Shown: positions 1-9,496 of the stretch, one piece after another
Layout: every line of letters begins with the position of its first letter
Position numbering within the stretch: position 1 is the stretch's first letter
Source: Pseudomonas sp. efr-133-TYG-5
GTDB lineage: Bacteria; Pseudomonadota; Gammaproteobacteria; Pseudomonadales; Pseudomonadaceae
NCBI RefSeq assembly: GCF_030209175.1
Contig: NZ_JARVSM010000006.1
Coordinates: forward strand, 248,001-312,000
DNA: 64,000 nt
Direction: 5' to 3'
Translations under genes and position numbers: made by a program
Notes under the pieces: generated by a model
Databases searched by the model: none
The model's input: the letters and a program-made list of their open reading frames with translations, nothing else
What the model was told of the DNA's origin: nothing

Positions 1-226
1 AACGCTCGACCAGCCCTTCCTTTTGCAGACGCTTGGCGATGTTCTTCGGCGGGTCGCCCAGTTCGAACTCGTCGACCACGCCGATGCGCACCAGGTCCTT
101 GATCTTGACCTCGACCGGCAGCGTGCAGCAGCTGGATACACAGGAACCGCACATCGGTGCCGTATATTTGGCCCACGTATCGAGACGGTCGATCTCGGCG
201 GCGGCGATCAGGTTGGGCTTCATCAT
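1..226 (-). CDS. YkgJ-family cysteine cluster protein (partial, 3' end outside window)
   Basis: The minus strand is open from an ATG at 226 (a second ATG follows at 223) to the window edge, giving about 75 N-terminal residues. Residues 26-35 read CGSCVSSCCT, a dense cysteine cluster like that of the YkgJ/UPF0153 family, which is thought to bind zinc or iron. The rest of the protein lies beyond base 1, so length and other ligands cannot be judged. It diverges from glgP across a 260-bp gap. No strong Shine-Dalgarno is visible, so the start is uncertain by a codon. The biological role is unknown. Confidence 0.75.
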   Translation of the reverse strand, partial: MMKPNLIAAAEIDRLDTWAKYTAPMCGSCVSSCCTLPVEVKIKDLVRIGVVDEFELGDPPKNIAKRLQKEGLVER

Positions 227-419
227 CTCGGCAATTACCAGGCGTATGCATCAGGGCGCGCGATCATACCGGGACTGGTGGATTTTTGAACAACCTTTCG
301 CCAGATTTTTTCTTTGCATCGAATACAGGGGGGACAATTCGGCACGGCCCCTGCATTCATTAGCCCATGCGCCAAGGTATTGCCGGACGATCTCGCACTC
401 TCAGGAAAAACTGCCGAAC

Positions 420-456
420 CAGAGCCCCGACCGTCGGTCAGACCGTCTAGGCTCTG
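420..456 (+). other. Nested hairpin in the glgP leader
   Basis: CAGAGCC (420-426) pairs with GGCTCTG (450-456), and GACCG/CGGTC pair inside it. The structure ends about 30 bases before the glgP start. It has no T-run. It could be an mRNA leader structure or a protein site; nothing shows which. Confidence 0.3.
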
Positions 457-486
457 ACAATTCCCCGCTCGCTCGAGGTCCTATCG

Positions 487-2937
487 ATGACTCAAGAACC
501 ACTAGTTCGCGAAGCAGAGGTGGCCGCATTTCGCGATGCCGTCCTGACCAAGCTCACCTACGCGGTGGGTAAAGACCCGGATCACGCCTTCGACCATGAC
601 TGGTTCGAAGCCATTGCCCTGGCGGCGCGCGATCACATGGTCGAGCACTGGATGGACCACACCCGGCAGATCTACCGCAAAGGCCAGAAGCGGGTGTATT
701 ACCTCTCGCTGGAATTCCTCATCGGTCGGCTGCTCTACGACAGCCTGAGCAACCTCGGCCTGCTCGACGTGGCCCGCGAGGCACTGACCGAACTCGGTGT
801 CGACCTGGAGCGCATCCGTCTGCTGGAACCGGATGCCGCGCTCGGCAACGGCGGCCTCGGCCGTCTGGCGGCGTGCTTCATGGAAAGCATGTCGACCCTC
901 GGCATCGCCGGTCATGGCTACGGCATTCGTTATGAACACGGCCTGTTCCGCCAGGCCATCGTCGATGGCTGGCAGCAGGAGCAGACCGAACACTGGCTGG
1001 ATTTCGGCAACCCATGGGAGTTCGAGCGTCCGGAAGTGGTCTACGCCATCGGTTTCGGTGGCAGCGTCGAAACCGTCACCGATGCCAGCGGCAAGACCAA
1101 GCAGGTCTGGTCGCCGGCAGAGACCGTGCGCGCGATTGCCTACGACACGCCGGTGGTCGGCTGGCGCGGAGCGAGCGTCAACACCTTGCGCCTGTGGCGC
1201 GCGCGGGCGATGGAAGACCTGCACCTGGAGCGCTTCAACGCCGGTGACCACCTGGGCGCCGTCGCCGAAGTGGCGCGGGCCGAGAGTATTTCCCGCGTAC
1301 TGTACCCGGCGGACAGCACCGAGGCCGGCCAGGAACTGCGCCTGCGCCAGGAGTATTTCTTCGTCGCCGCGTCCTTGCAGGACCTGCTGCGCCGTCATCG
1401 CAACATGCACACCTCGGTGCTGACCCTGGGCGATCACGCGGCGATCCAGCTCAACGACACCCACCCCTCGATTGCCGTGGCCGAGCTGATGCGGCAACTG
1501 GTCGACGTCTACGACGTGGCCTGGGACGCGGCATGGCAAGTCACCGTCGACACACTGTCGTACACCAACCACACGCTGCTGCCGGAAGCCCTGGAAACCT
1601 GGCCAGTGGGCCTGATGGAACGCATGCTGCCGCGGCACATGCAGATCATTTACCTGATCAACGCCCAGCACATCGATTCGTTGCGGGCCAAGGGCATCCA
1701 CGATTTCGACGTGTTGCGCGCGGTGTCGCTGATTGAGGAAGACAACGGGCGCCGGGTGCGCATGGGCAACCTCGCGTTCCTCGGGTCGCACAGCGTCAAC
1801 GGTGTGTCCGGGCTGCACACGCAGCTGATGCGCAAGACCGTGTTCGCCGAACTGCACAAGCTCTACCCGGAGCGGATCAACAACAAGACCAACGGCATCA
1901 CCTTCCGCCGCTGGCTGTTCCAGGCCAACGCCGAGCTGACCTCGATGCTGGTCGATGCCCTCGGCCCGGAGGTGCTCGACCATCCCGAGGAGCGCCTGCT
2001 CGACCTCGAACCGTTCGCCGAGCAAGCGCCGTTCCGCAAAGCCTTCGCCGAGCAGCGCCTGCACAGCAAGAAGGCCCTGGCCTATCTGATTCACGAGCGG
2101 CTGGGGATTGCGGTCAATCCGGCGGCGATGTTCGACGTGCAGGTCAAGCGGATCCACGAATACAAGCGCCAGTTGCTCAACCTGATGCACACCGTGGCGC
2201 TGTACCAGGCGATCCGCGCCGAGCCGGAAATCGACTGGGTGCCGCGGGTAAAAATCTTCGCCGGTAAAGCGGCGGCCAGTTATCACCAGGCCAAGCTGAT
2301 CATCAAGCTGACCAACGATATCGCCCGCGTGGTGAACAACGACCCGACCGTGCGCGGCCTGCTGAAAGTGGTGTTCCTGCCCAACTACAACGTCAGCCTG
2401 GCGGAAAGCATCATTCCGGCGGCGGACCTGTCGGAGCAGATCTCCACCGCCGGTTTCGAGGCCTCGGGCACCAGCAACATGAAGTTCGGCCTCAACGGCG
2501 CGCTGACCATCGGCACCCTCGACGGAGCCAACGTGGAAATGTGCGAGCGCATCGGTGCCGAGCACATGTTCATCTTCGGCCTCAGCGCCCAGCAGGTCGA
2601 AGCGCGCAAGCAGAACCACGAGTTCAGCGCCGCGCCGGACATTGCCGCGTCCCATCGTCTCAACGATGTGCTGCAGGCGATCCGCAGCGGCGTGTTCTCG
2701 CCGGACGACACCTCGCGCTACACCGGGCTGATCGATTCGCTGGTGGACTACGATCGCTTCCTGGTCTGCGCCGACTTCGACTCGTACTGGGAAGCGCAGA
2801 TGCGTGTCGACGCGCACTGGCACGACAGCAACAACTGGTGGCGCTCGGCGGTGCTCAATACGGCACGCATGGGCTGGTTCTCCTCGGACCGGACGATCCG
2901 CGAATACGCCACCGATATCTGGAAAGCGCTGGAGTAA
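487..2937 (+). CDS. glgP: Glycogen/starch/alpha-glucan phosphorylase
   Basis: This 816-residue GT35 phosphorylase releases glucose-1-phosphate from the non-reducing ends of glycogen or maltodextrin in the cytoplasm, using pyridoxal phosphate. The length is normal for the family. The PLP-lysine segment EASGTSNMKFGLNGAL is intact, with the cofactor lysine at about residue 666. The N-terminal GNGGLGRLAACFMES block and the HEYKRQLLN block are also typical. The ATG at 487 has a weak GAGG (475-478) eight bases upstream. The gene stands alone, with a hairpin and a REP doublet behind it; no other glg gene lies in the window. glgP and malP are hard to separate by sequence alone. Confidence 0.96.
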   Translation: MTQEPLVREAEVAAFRDAVLTKLTYAVGKDPDHAFDHDWFEAIALAARDHMVEHWMDHTRQIYRKGQKRVYYLSLEFLIGRLLYDSLSNLGLLDVAREALTELGVDLERIRLLEPDAALGNGGLGRLAACFMESMSTLGIAGHGYGIRYEHGLFRQAIVDGWQQEQTEHWLDFGNPWEFERPEVVYAIGFGGSVETVTDASGKTKQVWSPAETVRAIAYDTPVVGWRGASVNTLRLWRARAMEDLHLERFNAGDHLGAVAEVARAESISRVLYPADSTEAGQELRLRQEYFFVAASLQDLLRRHRNMHTSVLTLGDHAAIQLNDTHPSIAVAELMRQLVDVYDVAWDAAWQVTVDTLSYTNHTLLPEALETWPVGLMERMLPRHMQIIYLINAQHIDSLRAKGIHDFDVLRAVSLIEEDNGRRVRMGNLAFLGSHSVNGVSGLHTQLMRKTVFAELHKLYPERINNKTNGITFRRWLFQANAELTSMLVDALGPEVLDHPEERLLDLEPFAEQAPFRKAFAEQRLHSKKALAYLIHERLGIAVNPAAMFDVQVKRIHEYKRQLLNLMHTVALYQAIRAEPEIDWVPRVKIFAGKAAASYHQAKLIIKLTNDIARVVNNDPTVRGLLKVVFLPNYNVSLAESIIPAADLSEQISTAGFEASGTSNMKFGLNGALTIGTLDGANVEMCERIGAEHMFIFGLSAQQVEARKQNHEFSAAPDIAASHRLNDVLQAIRSGVFSPDDTSRYTGLIDSLVDYDRFLVCADFDSYWEAQMRVDAHWHDSNNWWRSAVLNTARMGWFSSDRTIREYATDIWKALE

Positions 2938-2960
2938 CTTTCCACTACAAATGTGCGCAA

Positions 2961-2980
2961 GGCCCAACGTTTGTTGGGCC
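2961..2980 (+). terminator. Hairpin after glgP, possible terminator
   Basis: GGCCCAAC (2961-2968) and GTTGGGCC (2973-2980) form a perfect 8-bp stem with a 4-base loop, 24 bases past the glgP stop. There is no following T-run, so intrinsic termination would be weak. Confidence 0.45.
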
Positions 2981-3034
2981 GGATCGATATACTGAGCGCC
3001 GGTTACCGGATGCTCCAGTCACCACCGATCCAAT

Positions 3035-3122
3035 GTGGGAGCGAGCCTGCTCGCGAAGCGCTTGTCATGTTGAACAGAAATGTTGGCTGACAAACCGCTT
3101 TCGCGAGCAGGCTCGCTGCCAC
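3035..3122. repeat. REP doublet (REPIN), AGCCTGCT type
   Basis: Two inverted REP units, GTGGGAGCGAGCCTGCTCGC then its reverse complement with one change (CTGCCAC), are separated by about 40 bases. The doublet fills the gap between glgP and the DUF2339 gene. Confidence 0.9.
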
Positions 3123-3191
3123 TGGGTTTGTGCCTAGACTGAAGTGATCGCCGGACTCGCCCTGTCTTGGGGCTGCTTAGGGATATCGACC

Positions 3192-6100
3192 ATGCAATGG
3201 ATGTTCATGTTGATCGGGCTGGTGCTCGGCTGGCTGCTCGACGAGTCGTTCAGCGCCGCCCTGCTGGGCGCGCTGCTCGGACTGGCGACGGGCCAGACGC
3301 TGCGCATCGCCCGCCTGGACACGCAGACCGCCGAACAGCAGCGGCAACTTGAACAGGCCAGAGTCGCCTTGCAGACCGTCGAGCAGCGCCTGTTTCTGCT
3401 GGAAGGTGCCGGCTTGCGCAGCAGCCCGCCGAGTGTTGTGCCGGTTGCGGACGCCGTCGCCGACCCGGTCATCGTTTCTGCGCCCTCCAGCCCCACCGCC
3501 ACCACGGCGGATCTGGTCTGGGAACTGCCGCCCGAGCTCGAACCGGTCAGCGCCGTTGGCAGCGAAACCCGTCAACCGCTGCCGGCCGATGTCTGGCAGC
3601 TGGACGCCGTCACGACCGAGCCTGCGTCACCGGCACAGCCTGCCGCACCTCGCGGCCCGAACCTGATCGAACGCGGCATCAGCGCGGCGCGCAACTGGCT
3701 GTTTGGCGGCAACACCGTGCTGCGTGTCGGTGTCGTGCTGCTGTTTTTCGGCCTGGCCTTCCTGTTGCGCTACGCCACCGAAGGCATGGTGGTGCCGATC
3801 GAATTGCGCTACGCCGGCGTCGCGGCGGCGGCACTCGGATTGCTCGCGCTGGGCTGGTGGTTGCGCCATCGCAACAGCAGCTATGCGCTGATTCTGCAAG
3901 GCACCGGTATCGCGGTGCTGTACCTGACGGTGTTTGCGGCGATGCGCCTGCATCCATTGCTCGAGCCGTCTGCGGCGCTGGGTTTGCTGGTGGCGGTCAC
4001 GGTATTTTCGGCGATTCTCGCCATTACTCAGGATGCCCTGGGGCTGGCCGCTGCCGCCGCGCTGGGCGGCTTCGCCGCGCCGATCCTGACCTCGACCGGG
4101 GAGGGCAACCATGTCGCGCTGTTCAGCTATTTCGCCCTGCTCAATGCCGGCATTCTTGCCATCGCCTGGTTCAAGGCCTGGCGCCTGCTCAACCTGATCG
4201 GTTTCGTCGGCACCTTCGGCATCGGCTTTGCCTGGGGCCTGCGTTCGTATGCGCCGCAGTTGTTGTGGAGCACCGAGCCGTTCCTGCTGCTGTTCTTCCT
4301 GATGTACCTGGCCATCGGCCTGCTGTTCGCCCGGCGCAAGTTGCTCGACATGGCCGATGCGCCGGCGGATGACGATCGTGCGGCGCTGCTGCACTGGTCG
4401 GCGCGCAAGGGCGATTACGTCGACGGCACGATGCTGTTCGGCCCGCCGCTGGTGGGCTTCGGCCTGCAGTTCGCGCTGGTCCAGCATGTGGAATTCGCCG
4501 CGGCGTTCAGTGCTCTGGCGCTGGGCGTGATCTACATGGGACTGGCCCGGGTGCTGATGGGCGGTCGGGCGCTGCTGCTCGGCGAAACCTGCCTGGCGCT
4601 GGGGGTGATTTTCGCCAGTCTGGCGATTCCGCTGGGGCTGGATGCGCGCTGGACTTCGGCGGCGTGGGCGGTGGAAGGCGCGGGGATTTTCTGGCTCGGC
4701 CTGCGTCAGCAGCGGCCGTTCGCCCGGGCGTTTGCCCTGCTGCTGCAACTGGGTTCGGCGCTGGCCTTTCTCAGTCAGTTGCGGCTTGGCGAAAGCAGCC
4801 TGCTCGACGGCGCACCGCTCGGCGCGTTGATGCTCGGCATCGCGTTGCTGTTCAGTTTCCATCAATTGCGCAAAGCCTCGGCGGAACAGGCGTCAGCGTG
4901 GGAGCGTCAGGGTTTGCCGGTGCTGGCGGCGTTGGGCCTGACTTTCCTGTACTTGCTGGCACCGCTGTTTTTCTTCGTACAGGGCACGGCGATCAGTTGG
5001 GCACTGGCCGGGCTGGTGACCCTGTTCGTCGGCCTGCGCCTGCAATCGCGCACGTTCCTGTTCACTGCGTTCGCCGTGCAGCTGCTCGGTGGCGCGTTGT
5101 TCCTGTTGCGTCTGCAAGGTGCGGGTGAAGAGTCGGCGGCGGTGTTCAGCGCCGGCTGGAGCGGCCTGCTCAGTGCGTCGCTGATCGGCCTGGCGTTGAT
5201 CGCCGGGATGCTCCTGGCCGCCCGCGATGACATGGTGCGCGGCGATGTGCGGCTGCTGCGCGGTCTGTCGGTGGTGCTGCTGGCGGGGCTGGTGCTGATC
5301 AATCTGGCGGTGCTGTTCGTCCTGCCGTGGCAGACCGCGAGTGCGGTGTGGGCGGCGAGCGGCCTGTTGATCATCTGGCTCAGCCTGTACCTCAAGCAGC
5401 GCGTGAGTTTTGTCTTTGGCCTGCTGTTGCAGTTGATCGGTGGTGCGGCGTTTCTACTGGCCGGTCCCGAACTACTCGGGCCGCTGTCCAGCGAAGGTCT
5501 GCGGCCGCTGGCCCATGGCGGCTTCTGGACGCCGCTGGTGTTGGGGCTGGCCGCGCTGGTCGGTGCCTGGCGTCTGCAACGGGGTCATCATGCTTCGGCG
5601 TTCGATGCGCTGAGTTTGCAGCGTCTATCCGAAGTCCTGCTGGTGTGGGGCGCCGGTTGGTGGGCGCTGGCGTGGGTCAGCGAAGTGCTGCGTTTCGCGC
5701 CACTGAATCTGCAGGCGACGTTGTTGCTGCTGGTTGCCGCGCTGAGTGTGGCGCTGTGGACATTGCTGTCGCTGCGCCTGAAATGGCCGGCGCTGGGCCT
5801 GCTCTGCACCTTGCTGATGCCGGCGGCAGGACTGGTGCTGCTGGCGGCCTGGCATTCGCGTTATCACCCGGCGGCGAATGTCGGCTGGCTGGCGTGGGCG
5901 CTGGTGTTTGTCGTGCACTTCTTCAGCGTGCGGCGGTTGGCGCCAATGCTGCCGACGCGAGCCTTGAGCGCGGCGCATGTGCTCGGCTGCTGGCTGCTGA
6001 TCGGCGTGCTGGCGCTGGAGTTGCGCTACGGCCTGCTGCTGTTGTCCGAGCAATACAACGCCTGGCGCTGGCTGGGCTGGGCAATTCTGCCGAGCCTGTA

Positions 6101-6794
6101 CCTGCTGCTGGCGGCGGCTCCGCGCAACTGGCCGTGGCCGGTGGCGGCGTTTGCTCGCGAATACCGCTTGTACGCCGCTGCGCCGTTGGCGGTGCTGATG
6201 CTGGCGTGGTTCTGGCTGGCCAACGGCGTCAGCGATGGCAACGCCGAACCGCTGCCTTATGTGCCGCTGCTCAACCCGCTGGAATTGGGTCTGCTGTTCG
6301 CCCTGTTCGGGGTTTACCTGTGGTCGCGTTATGCGGTGACGCAGTTTGCCCTGCGCAAGGATTACGCCGAGTACGCCACGCAGATGGTCGCCGGGCTTTC
6401 GCTGTTCGCCTTCTGCACCGCGTTGGTCACCCGCGCCGCGCACCATTGGGCCGGGATCCCGTTCGAGCTCGACCTGTTGCTCGACTCGATGCTGGTGCAG
6501 GCCGGGTTGTCGATCGTCTGGACCCTGATGGCGCTGGGGCTGATGATCGGTGGCCATCTGCGTCATCGCCGCGAGGTGTGGCTGATCGGCGCCGCGCTGA
6601 TTGCCCTGGTGGTGGCCAAACTGATCTTTGTCGAATTGAGCAATCGCGGTGGTCTGGCGCGGATCGTCTCGTTTATCGGCGTCGGCGTGTTGCTGCTGGT
6701 GGTGGGCTACTTTGCGCCGCTGCCGCCCAAACGCGTCGAGGCCGAACCGGCGGCGGACAAACCCGCACCGCAAACCGAAGGAGTGTCATCTTGA
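3192..6794 (+). CDS. DUF2339 giant polytopic membrane protein
   Basis: The product has about 1200 residues. A hydrophobic N-terminal anchor (MQWMFMLIGLVLGWLL) is followed by a short coiled-coil-like stretch (about residues 40-70, rich in E, Q and R), a Pro/Ala-rich linker to about residue 170, and then a near-unbroken run of hydrophobic helices to the end. This is the architecture of DUF2339 proteins, whose function is unknown. The ATG at 3192 is preferred over an upstream in-frame start because AGGGA (3179-3183) sits eight bases before it and the protein then begins with the anchor. The end overlaps the start of the DUF3999 gene, implying translational coupling. Most codons spell Leu, Ala, Gly and Val. 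No catalytic motif is recognisable. Confidence 0.88.
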   Translation: MQWMFMLIGLVLGWLLDESFSAALLGALLGLATGQTLRIARLDTQTAEQQRQLEQARVALQTVEQRLFLLEGAGLRSSPPSVVPVADAVADPVIVSAPSSPTATTADLVWELPPELEPVSAVGSETRQPLPADVWQLDAVTTEPASPAQPAAPRGPNLIERGISAARNWLFGGNTVLRVGVVLLFFGLAFLLRYATEGMVVPIELRYAGVAAAALGLLALGWWLRHRNSSYALILQGTGIAVLYLTVFAAMRLHPLLEPSAALGLLVAVTVFSAILAITQDALGLAAAAALGGFAAPILTSTGEGNHVALFSYFALLNAGILAIAWFKAWRLLNLIGFVGTFGIGFAWGLRSYAPQLLWSTEPFLLLFFLMYLAIGLLFARRKLLDMADAPADDDRAALLHWSARKGDYVDGTMLFGPPLVGFGLQFALVQHVEFAAAFSALALGVIYMGLARVLMGGRALLLGETCLALGVIFASLAIPLGLDARWTSAAWAVEGAGIFWLGLRQQRPFARAFALLLQLGSALAFLSQLRLGESSLLDGAPLGALMLGIALLFSFHQLRKASAEQASAWERQGLPVLAALGLTFLYLLAPLFFFVQGTAISWALAGLVTLFVGLRLQSRTFLFTAFAVQLLGGALFLLRLQGAGEESAAVFSAGWSGLLSASLIGLALIAGMLLAARDDMVRGDVRLLRGLSVVLLAGLVLINLAVLFVLPWQTASAVWAASGLLIIWLSLYLKQRVSFVFGLLLQLIGGAAFLLAGPELLGPLSSEGLRPLAHGGFWTPLVLGLAALVGAWRLQRGHHASAFDALSLQRLSEVLLVWGAGWWALAWVSEVLRFAPLNLQATLLLLVAALSVALWTLLSLRLKWPALGLLCTLLMPAAGLVLLAAWHSRYHPAANVGWLAWALVFVVHFFSVRRLAPMLPTRALSAAHVLGCWLLIGVLALELRYGLLLLSEQYNAWRWLGWAILPSLYLLLAAAPRNWPWPVAAFAREYRLYAAAPLAVLMLAWFWLANGVSDGNAEPLPYVPLLNPLELGLLFALFGVYLWSRYAVTQFALRKDYAEYATQMVAGLSLFAFCTALVTRAAHHWAGIPFELDLLLDSMLVQAGLSIVWTLMALGLMIGGHLRHRREVWLIGAALIALVVAKLIFVELSNRGGLARIVSFIGVGVLLLVVGYFAPLPPKRVEAEPAADKPAPQTEGVSS

Positions 6795-8155
6795 GTCGCA
6801 TGCTGAATCTGGGATGGTTGGCGCTGGGCGTGGTGATGGCGGCAGGCGCTCAGGACAAACCGGCCGATTTCGCCACGCAGGTGCCGTTGGCGATCAGCGG
6901 CAACGGCCCGTGGTATCGCCTGGAGCTGCCGCTGAGTGCGCAATTGCAGGCGCGCCAGACCGATCTCAGCGACCTGCGGGTCTTCAACGCCGCCGGTGAG
7001 CCGCAGGCCTACGCCCTGGCGCGCGAGTCGGCGCAAACTCGCGACGACGGCCAGTTGCACGAGGTCAAATGGTTCCCGCTGTACAACGCCGCCGATGCCA
7101 CTGAGCACGCGCCGAGCGTGCGCATTCAGTCCACCACCAGCGGCACCCTGGTGCAGGTGCAACCGTCCAGCCAACTGGAGGCGGGCGAGGAAATGCTGCG
7201 CGGCTGGCTGCTCGACGCCAGCGCTATCAAGGCGCCGTTGCAGCAGCTGATTCTCGACTGGACCAGCGAGCGCGACGGCTTCCAGCGTTTCAGCATCGAG
7301 GCCAGCGACGACTTGCAGCACTGGCAGTCCTGGGGCGAAGGTCAGGTCGCCCGCCTGACGTTCTCCGACGAGCGCATCGAACAGCACGAAGTGACGCTGC
7401 CGGGGCAGACCGCGCGTTACGTGCGCCTGCTGTGGCAGGCGCCGGCATCGGCACCGACCCTGACCTCGGCGCAACTGAAAAGCAGCGATCCGCGCCACTT
7501 GCCGCTGCCGCTGGTGTGGTCGCCGGCACTGGCCGGCAGCAGCACCAAGGCGGGCGAGTACACCTGGCAATTGCCCATGGGCCTGAACATCGAACGGGTC
7601 CAGGTCGAGTTGCAGCAGGCCAACAGCCTCGCACCAGTGAGCCTAAGCGGCCGGCGTGACAGCAGCCTGCCGTGGCAGAACGTCAGCAGTGGCCTGCTCT
7701 ATCGCCTGACCCAGAATGGCCAGGACGTGCTGCAGAACGAATTGCCGCTCGACGGGCAGACCCTGCAACAACTGAAGCTGACGGTCGACGAGCGCGGTGG
7801 TGGTCTCGGCGCACAGGCACCGGGCCTGAAGTACGCCGTGCGCGCCACGCAGGTGATCTTCCTCGCTCGCGGCGAGGGGCCGTACAGCCTGGCCCTGGGC
7901 AACCCCGGCGCCAGAGCGGCGAATCTGCCGCTGACCACGCTGATTCCGGATTTCACCGCGGCGAAACTGGCGACCCTTGGCAAGGCCACGGTGCAGGGCG
8001 ATGCCGTCGTCAGCGCCGCCGCGCCCGCCACCACGGTCGCCGTCGCCGAAACCAACTGGAAGAAGATCGGCCTGTGGGCGGTGCTGCTGGTGAGTGTGCT
8101 GTTCCTCGCGGCGATGGCGGTGAGCCTGCTGCGCAAGCCACCGACCCATTCCTGA
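6791..8155 (+). CDS. DUF3999 family secreted/membrane-anchored protein
   Basis: This 454-residue protein has a signal peptide (MSRMLNLGWLALGVVMAAGA, then QDKP), a large extracytoplasmic beta-rich region with domains resembling carbohydrate-binding folds (for example ERDGFQRFSIEASDDLQHW), and a single C-terminal membrane helix (about residues 425-445) ending in a short basic tail. It matches the DUF3999 family by overall layout. The TTG at 6791 is chosen because GAAGGAG (6777-6783) is seven bases upstream; the next ATG, at 6800, would be 16 bases away. The TTG overlaps the stop codon of the DUF2339 gene, so the two are probably made together and may form one envelope complex. Function is unknown. 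Confidence 0.82.
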   Translation: MSRMLNLGWLALGVVMAAGAQDKPADFATQVPLAISGNGPWYRLELPLSAQLQARQTDLSDLRVFNAAGEPQAYALARESAQTRDDGQLHEVKWFPLYNAADATEHAPSVRIQSTTSGTLVQVQPSSQLEAGEEMLRGWLLDASAIKAPLQQLILDWTSERDGFQRFSIEASDDLQHWQSWGEGQVARLTFSDERIEQHEVTLPGQTARYVRLLWQAPASAPTLTSAQLKSSDPRHLPLPLVWSPALAGSSTKAGEYTWQLPMGLNIERVQVELQQANSLAPVSLSGRRDSSLPWQNVSSGLLYRLTQNGQDVLQNELPLDGQTLQQLKLTVDERGGGLGAQAPGLKYAVRATQVIFLARGEGPYSLALGNPGARAANLPLTTLIPDFTAAKLATLGKATVQGDAVVSAAAPATTVAVAETNWKKIGLWAVLLVSVLFLAAMAVSLLRKPPTHS

Positions 8156-8177
8156 GAACGGCGGGCGCTGCGCGCCA

Positions 8178-8257
8178 TTCGCGAGCAGGCTGGCTCCCAC
8201 ATTTGACCGGGTCGCCCCGATGCACGCGGTCAATGTGGGAGCGAGCCTGCTCGCGAA
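8178..8257. repeat. REP doublet (REPIN), tail-to-tail order
   Basis: An inverted pair of REP units, TTCGCGAGCAGGCTGGCTCC... then GTGGGAGCGAGCCTGCTCGC, with about 34 bases between them. It occupies the first part of the 327-bp gap before fbp. The rest of that gap (8258-8482) holds the fbp promoter region and no gene. Confidence 0.9.
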
Positions 8258-8482
8258 GGCGTCCGGTCAGGCAATAAAAATTCCGTGCGGACGAATGCGC
8301 CATGCACCACCCGTCCCGTTTCCAACTACGCTGATTGCGGCGCCTGAACTCTCTTCGGCCGATCACGTCTGATGCAGGCAAATGCGCCCCGACGCACGTT
8401 ACCGGGCGTCATCGCTCGCTACGTTTTCAGACTCCCTGTAAACTGCGCGGGTTTTTAGCCCCCCATTCCACCGGAGCCGTCC

Positions 8483-9493
8483 ATGTCCCGCGTTACCTTG
8501 AGTCGCTATTTGATTGAGCAGACCCGCAGCAACAACACTCCTGCCGATCTGCGCTTCCTGATCGAAGTGGTGGCGCGTGCCTGCAAGGAGATCAGCCACG
8601 CCGTGTCCAAAGGCGCCCTCGGTGGTGTTCTGGGCAGCATGGGCACTGAGAACGTGCAAGGCGAAGTGCAGAAGAAACTCGACGTGCTATCCAACGAGAT
8701 CCTGCTCGAAGCCAACGAATGGGGCGGTCACCTGGCCGGCATGGCGTCCGAAGAAATGGACAACGCCTACCAGATCCCGGGCAAATACCCGAAAGGCGCG
8801 TACCTGCTGGTATTCGACCCGCTGGACGGTTCGTCGAACATCGATATCAACGCCCCGGTCGGCACCATCTTCTCGGTACTGCGTTGCCCGAACGAATACC
8901 TGAGCCAGAACGAAGCCCTGAACGAAAAGGCCTTCCTGCAGCCAGGCACCCAGCAGGTGGCCGCCGGCTACGCCATCTACGGCCCGCAGACCATGCTGGT
9001 GCTGACCCTGGGCGACGGCGTCAAGGGCTTCACCCTGGACCGCGAGATGGGCAGCTTCGTCCTCACTCACGAAGACATCACCATTCCTGAAACCACCCAG
9101 GAATTCGCCATCAACATGTCCAACCAGCGTCATTGGGAAGCCCCGGTACAACGCTACGTCAGCGAACTGCTGGCCGGCGAGGAAGGCCCGTTGAAGAAGA
9201 ACTACAACATGCGCTGGGTGGCGGCGATGGTGGCCGACGTGCACCGCATCCTGACCCGTGGCGGTCTGTTCATGTACCCGCGCGACAGCCGCGAGCCGTC
9301 CAAGCCGGGCAAGCTGCGCCTGATGTACGAAGCCAACCCGATGTCGTTCCTGGTGGAGCAGGCGGGCGGCGCGTCCACCGACGGTCACCAGCGCATCCTC
9401 GACATTCAGCCTGAAGGCCTGCACCAGCGTGTTGCGGTGTTCCTCGGTTCGAAGGAAGAAGTCGCCCGCGCCACGGCTTACCACAAGGAATAA
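8483..9493 (+). CDS. fbp: Fructose-1,6-bisphosphatase class 1
   Basis: The 336-residue enzyme hydrolyses fructose-1,6-bisphosphate to fructose-6-phosphate in gluconeogenesis, which is essential for pseudomonads growing on organic acids or amino acids. The metal-binding signature DPLDGSSN lies at residues 112-119, preceded by the acidic MASEEMD segment. The C-terminal half carries GGLFMYPRDSREPSKPGKLRL and NPMSFLVEQAGG, both typical of class 1. The ATG at 8483 has GGAG (8473-8476) six bases upstream. The gene for a DUF924 protein follows after only three bases and is probably co-transcribed. Confidence 0.97.
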   Translation: MSRVTLSRYLIEQTRSNNTPADLRFLIEVVARACKEISHAVSKGALGGVLGSMGTENVQGEVQKKLDVLSNEILLEANEWGGHLAGMASEEMDNAYQIPGKYPKGAYLLVFDPLDGSSNIDINAPVGTIFSVLRCPNEYLSQNEALNEKAFLQPGTQQVAAGYAIYGPQTMLVLTLGDGVKGFTLDREMGSFVLTHEDITIPETTQEFAINMSNQRHWEAPVQRYVSELLAGEEGPLKKNYNMRWVAAMVADVHRILTRGGLFMYPRDSREPSKPGKLRLMYEANPMSFLVEQAGGASTDGHQRILDIQPEGLHQRVAVFLGSKEEVARATAYHKE

Positions 9494-9496
9494 GCC

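Noticed and set aside
502..2967. An 821-residue minus-strand frame opposite glgP
   Set aside because: Antisense shadow of a conserved enzyme; no signal or domain pattern.
3035..3122. REP doublets considered as CRISPR repeats
   Set aside because: Only two units per site, inverted and not direct, with no spacer series and no cas genes.
5327..6790. The long upstream part of the open frame containing the DUF3999 gene
   Set aside because: It overlaps the DUF2339 coding region in another frame; the Shine-Dalgarno and signal peptide place the start at 6791.
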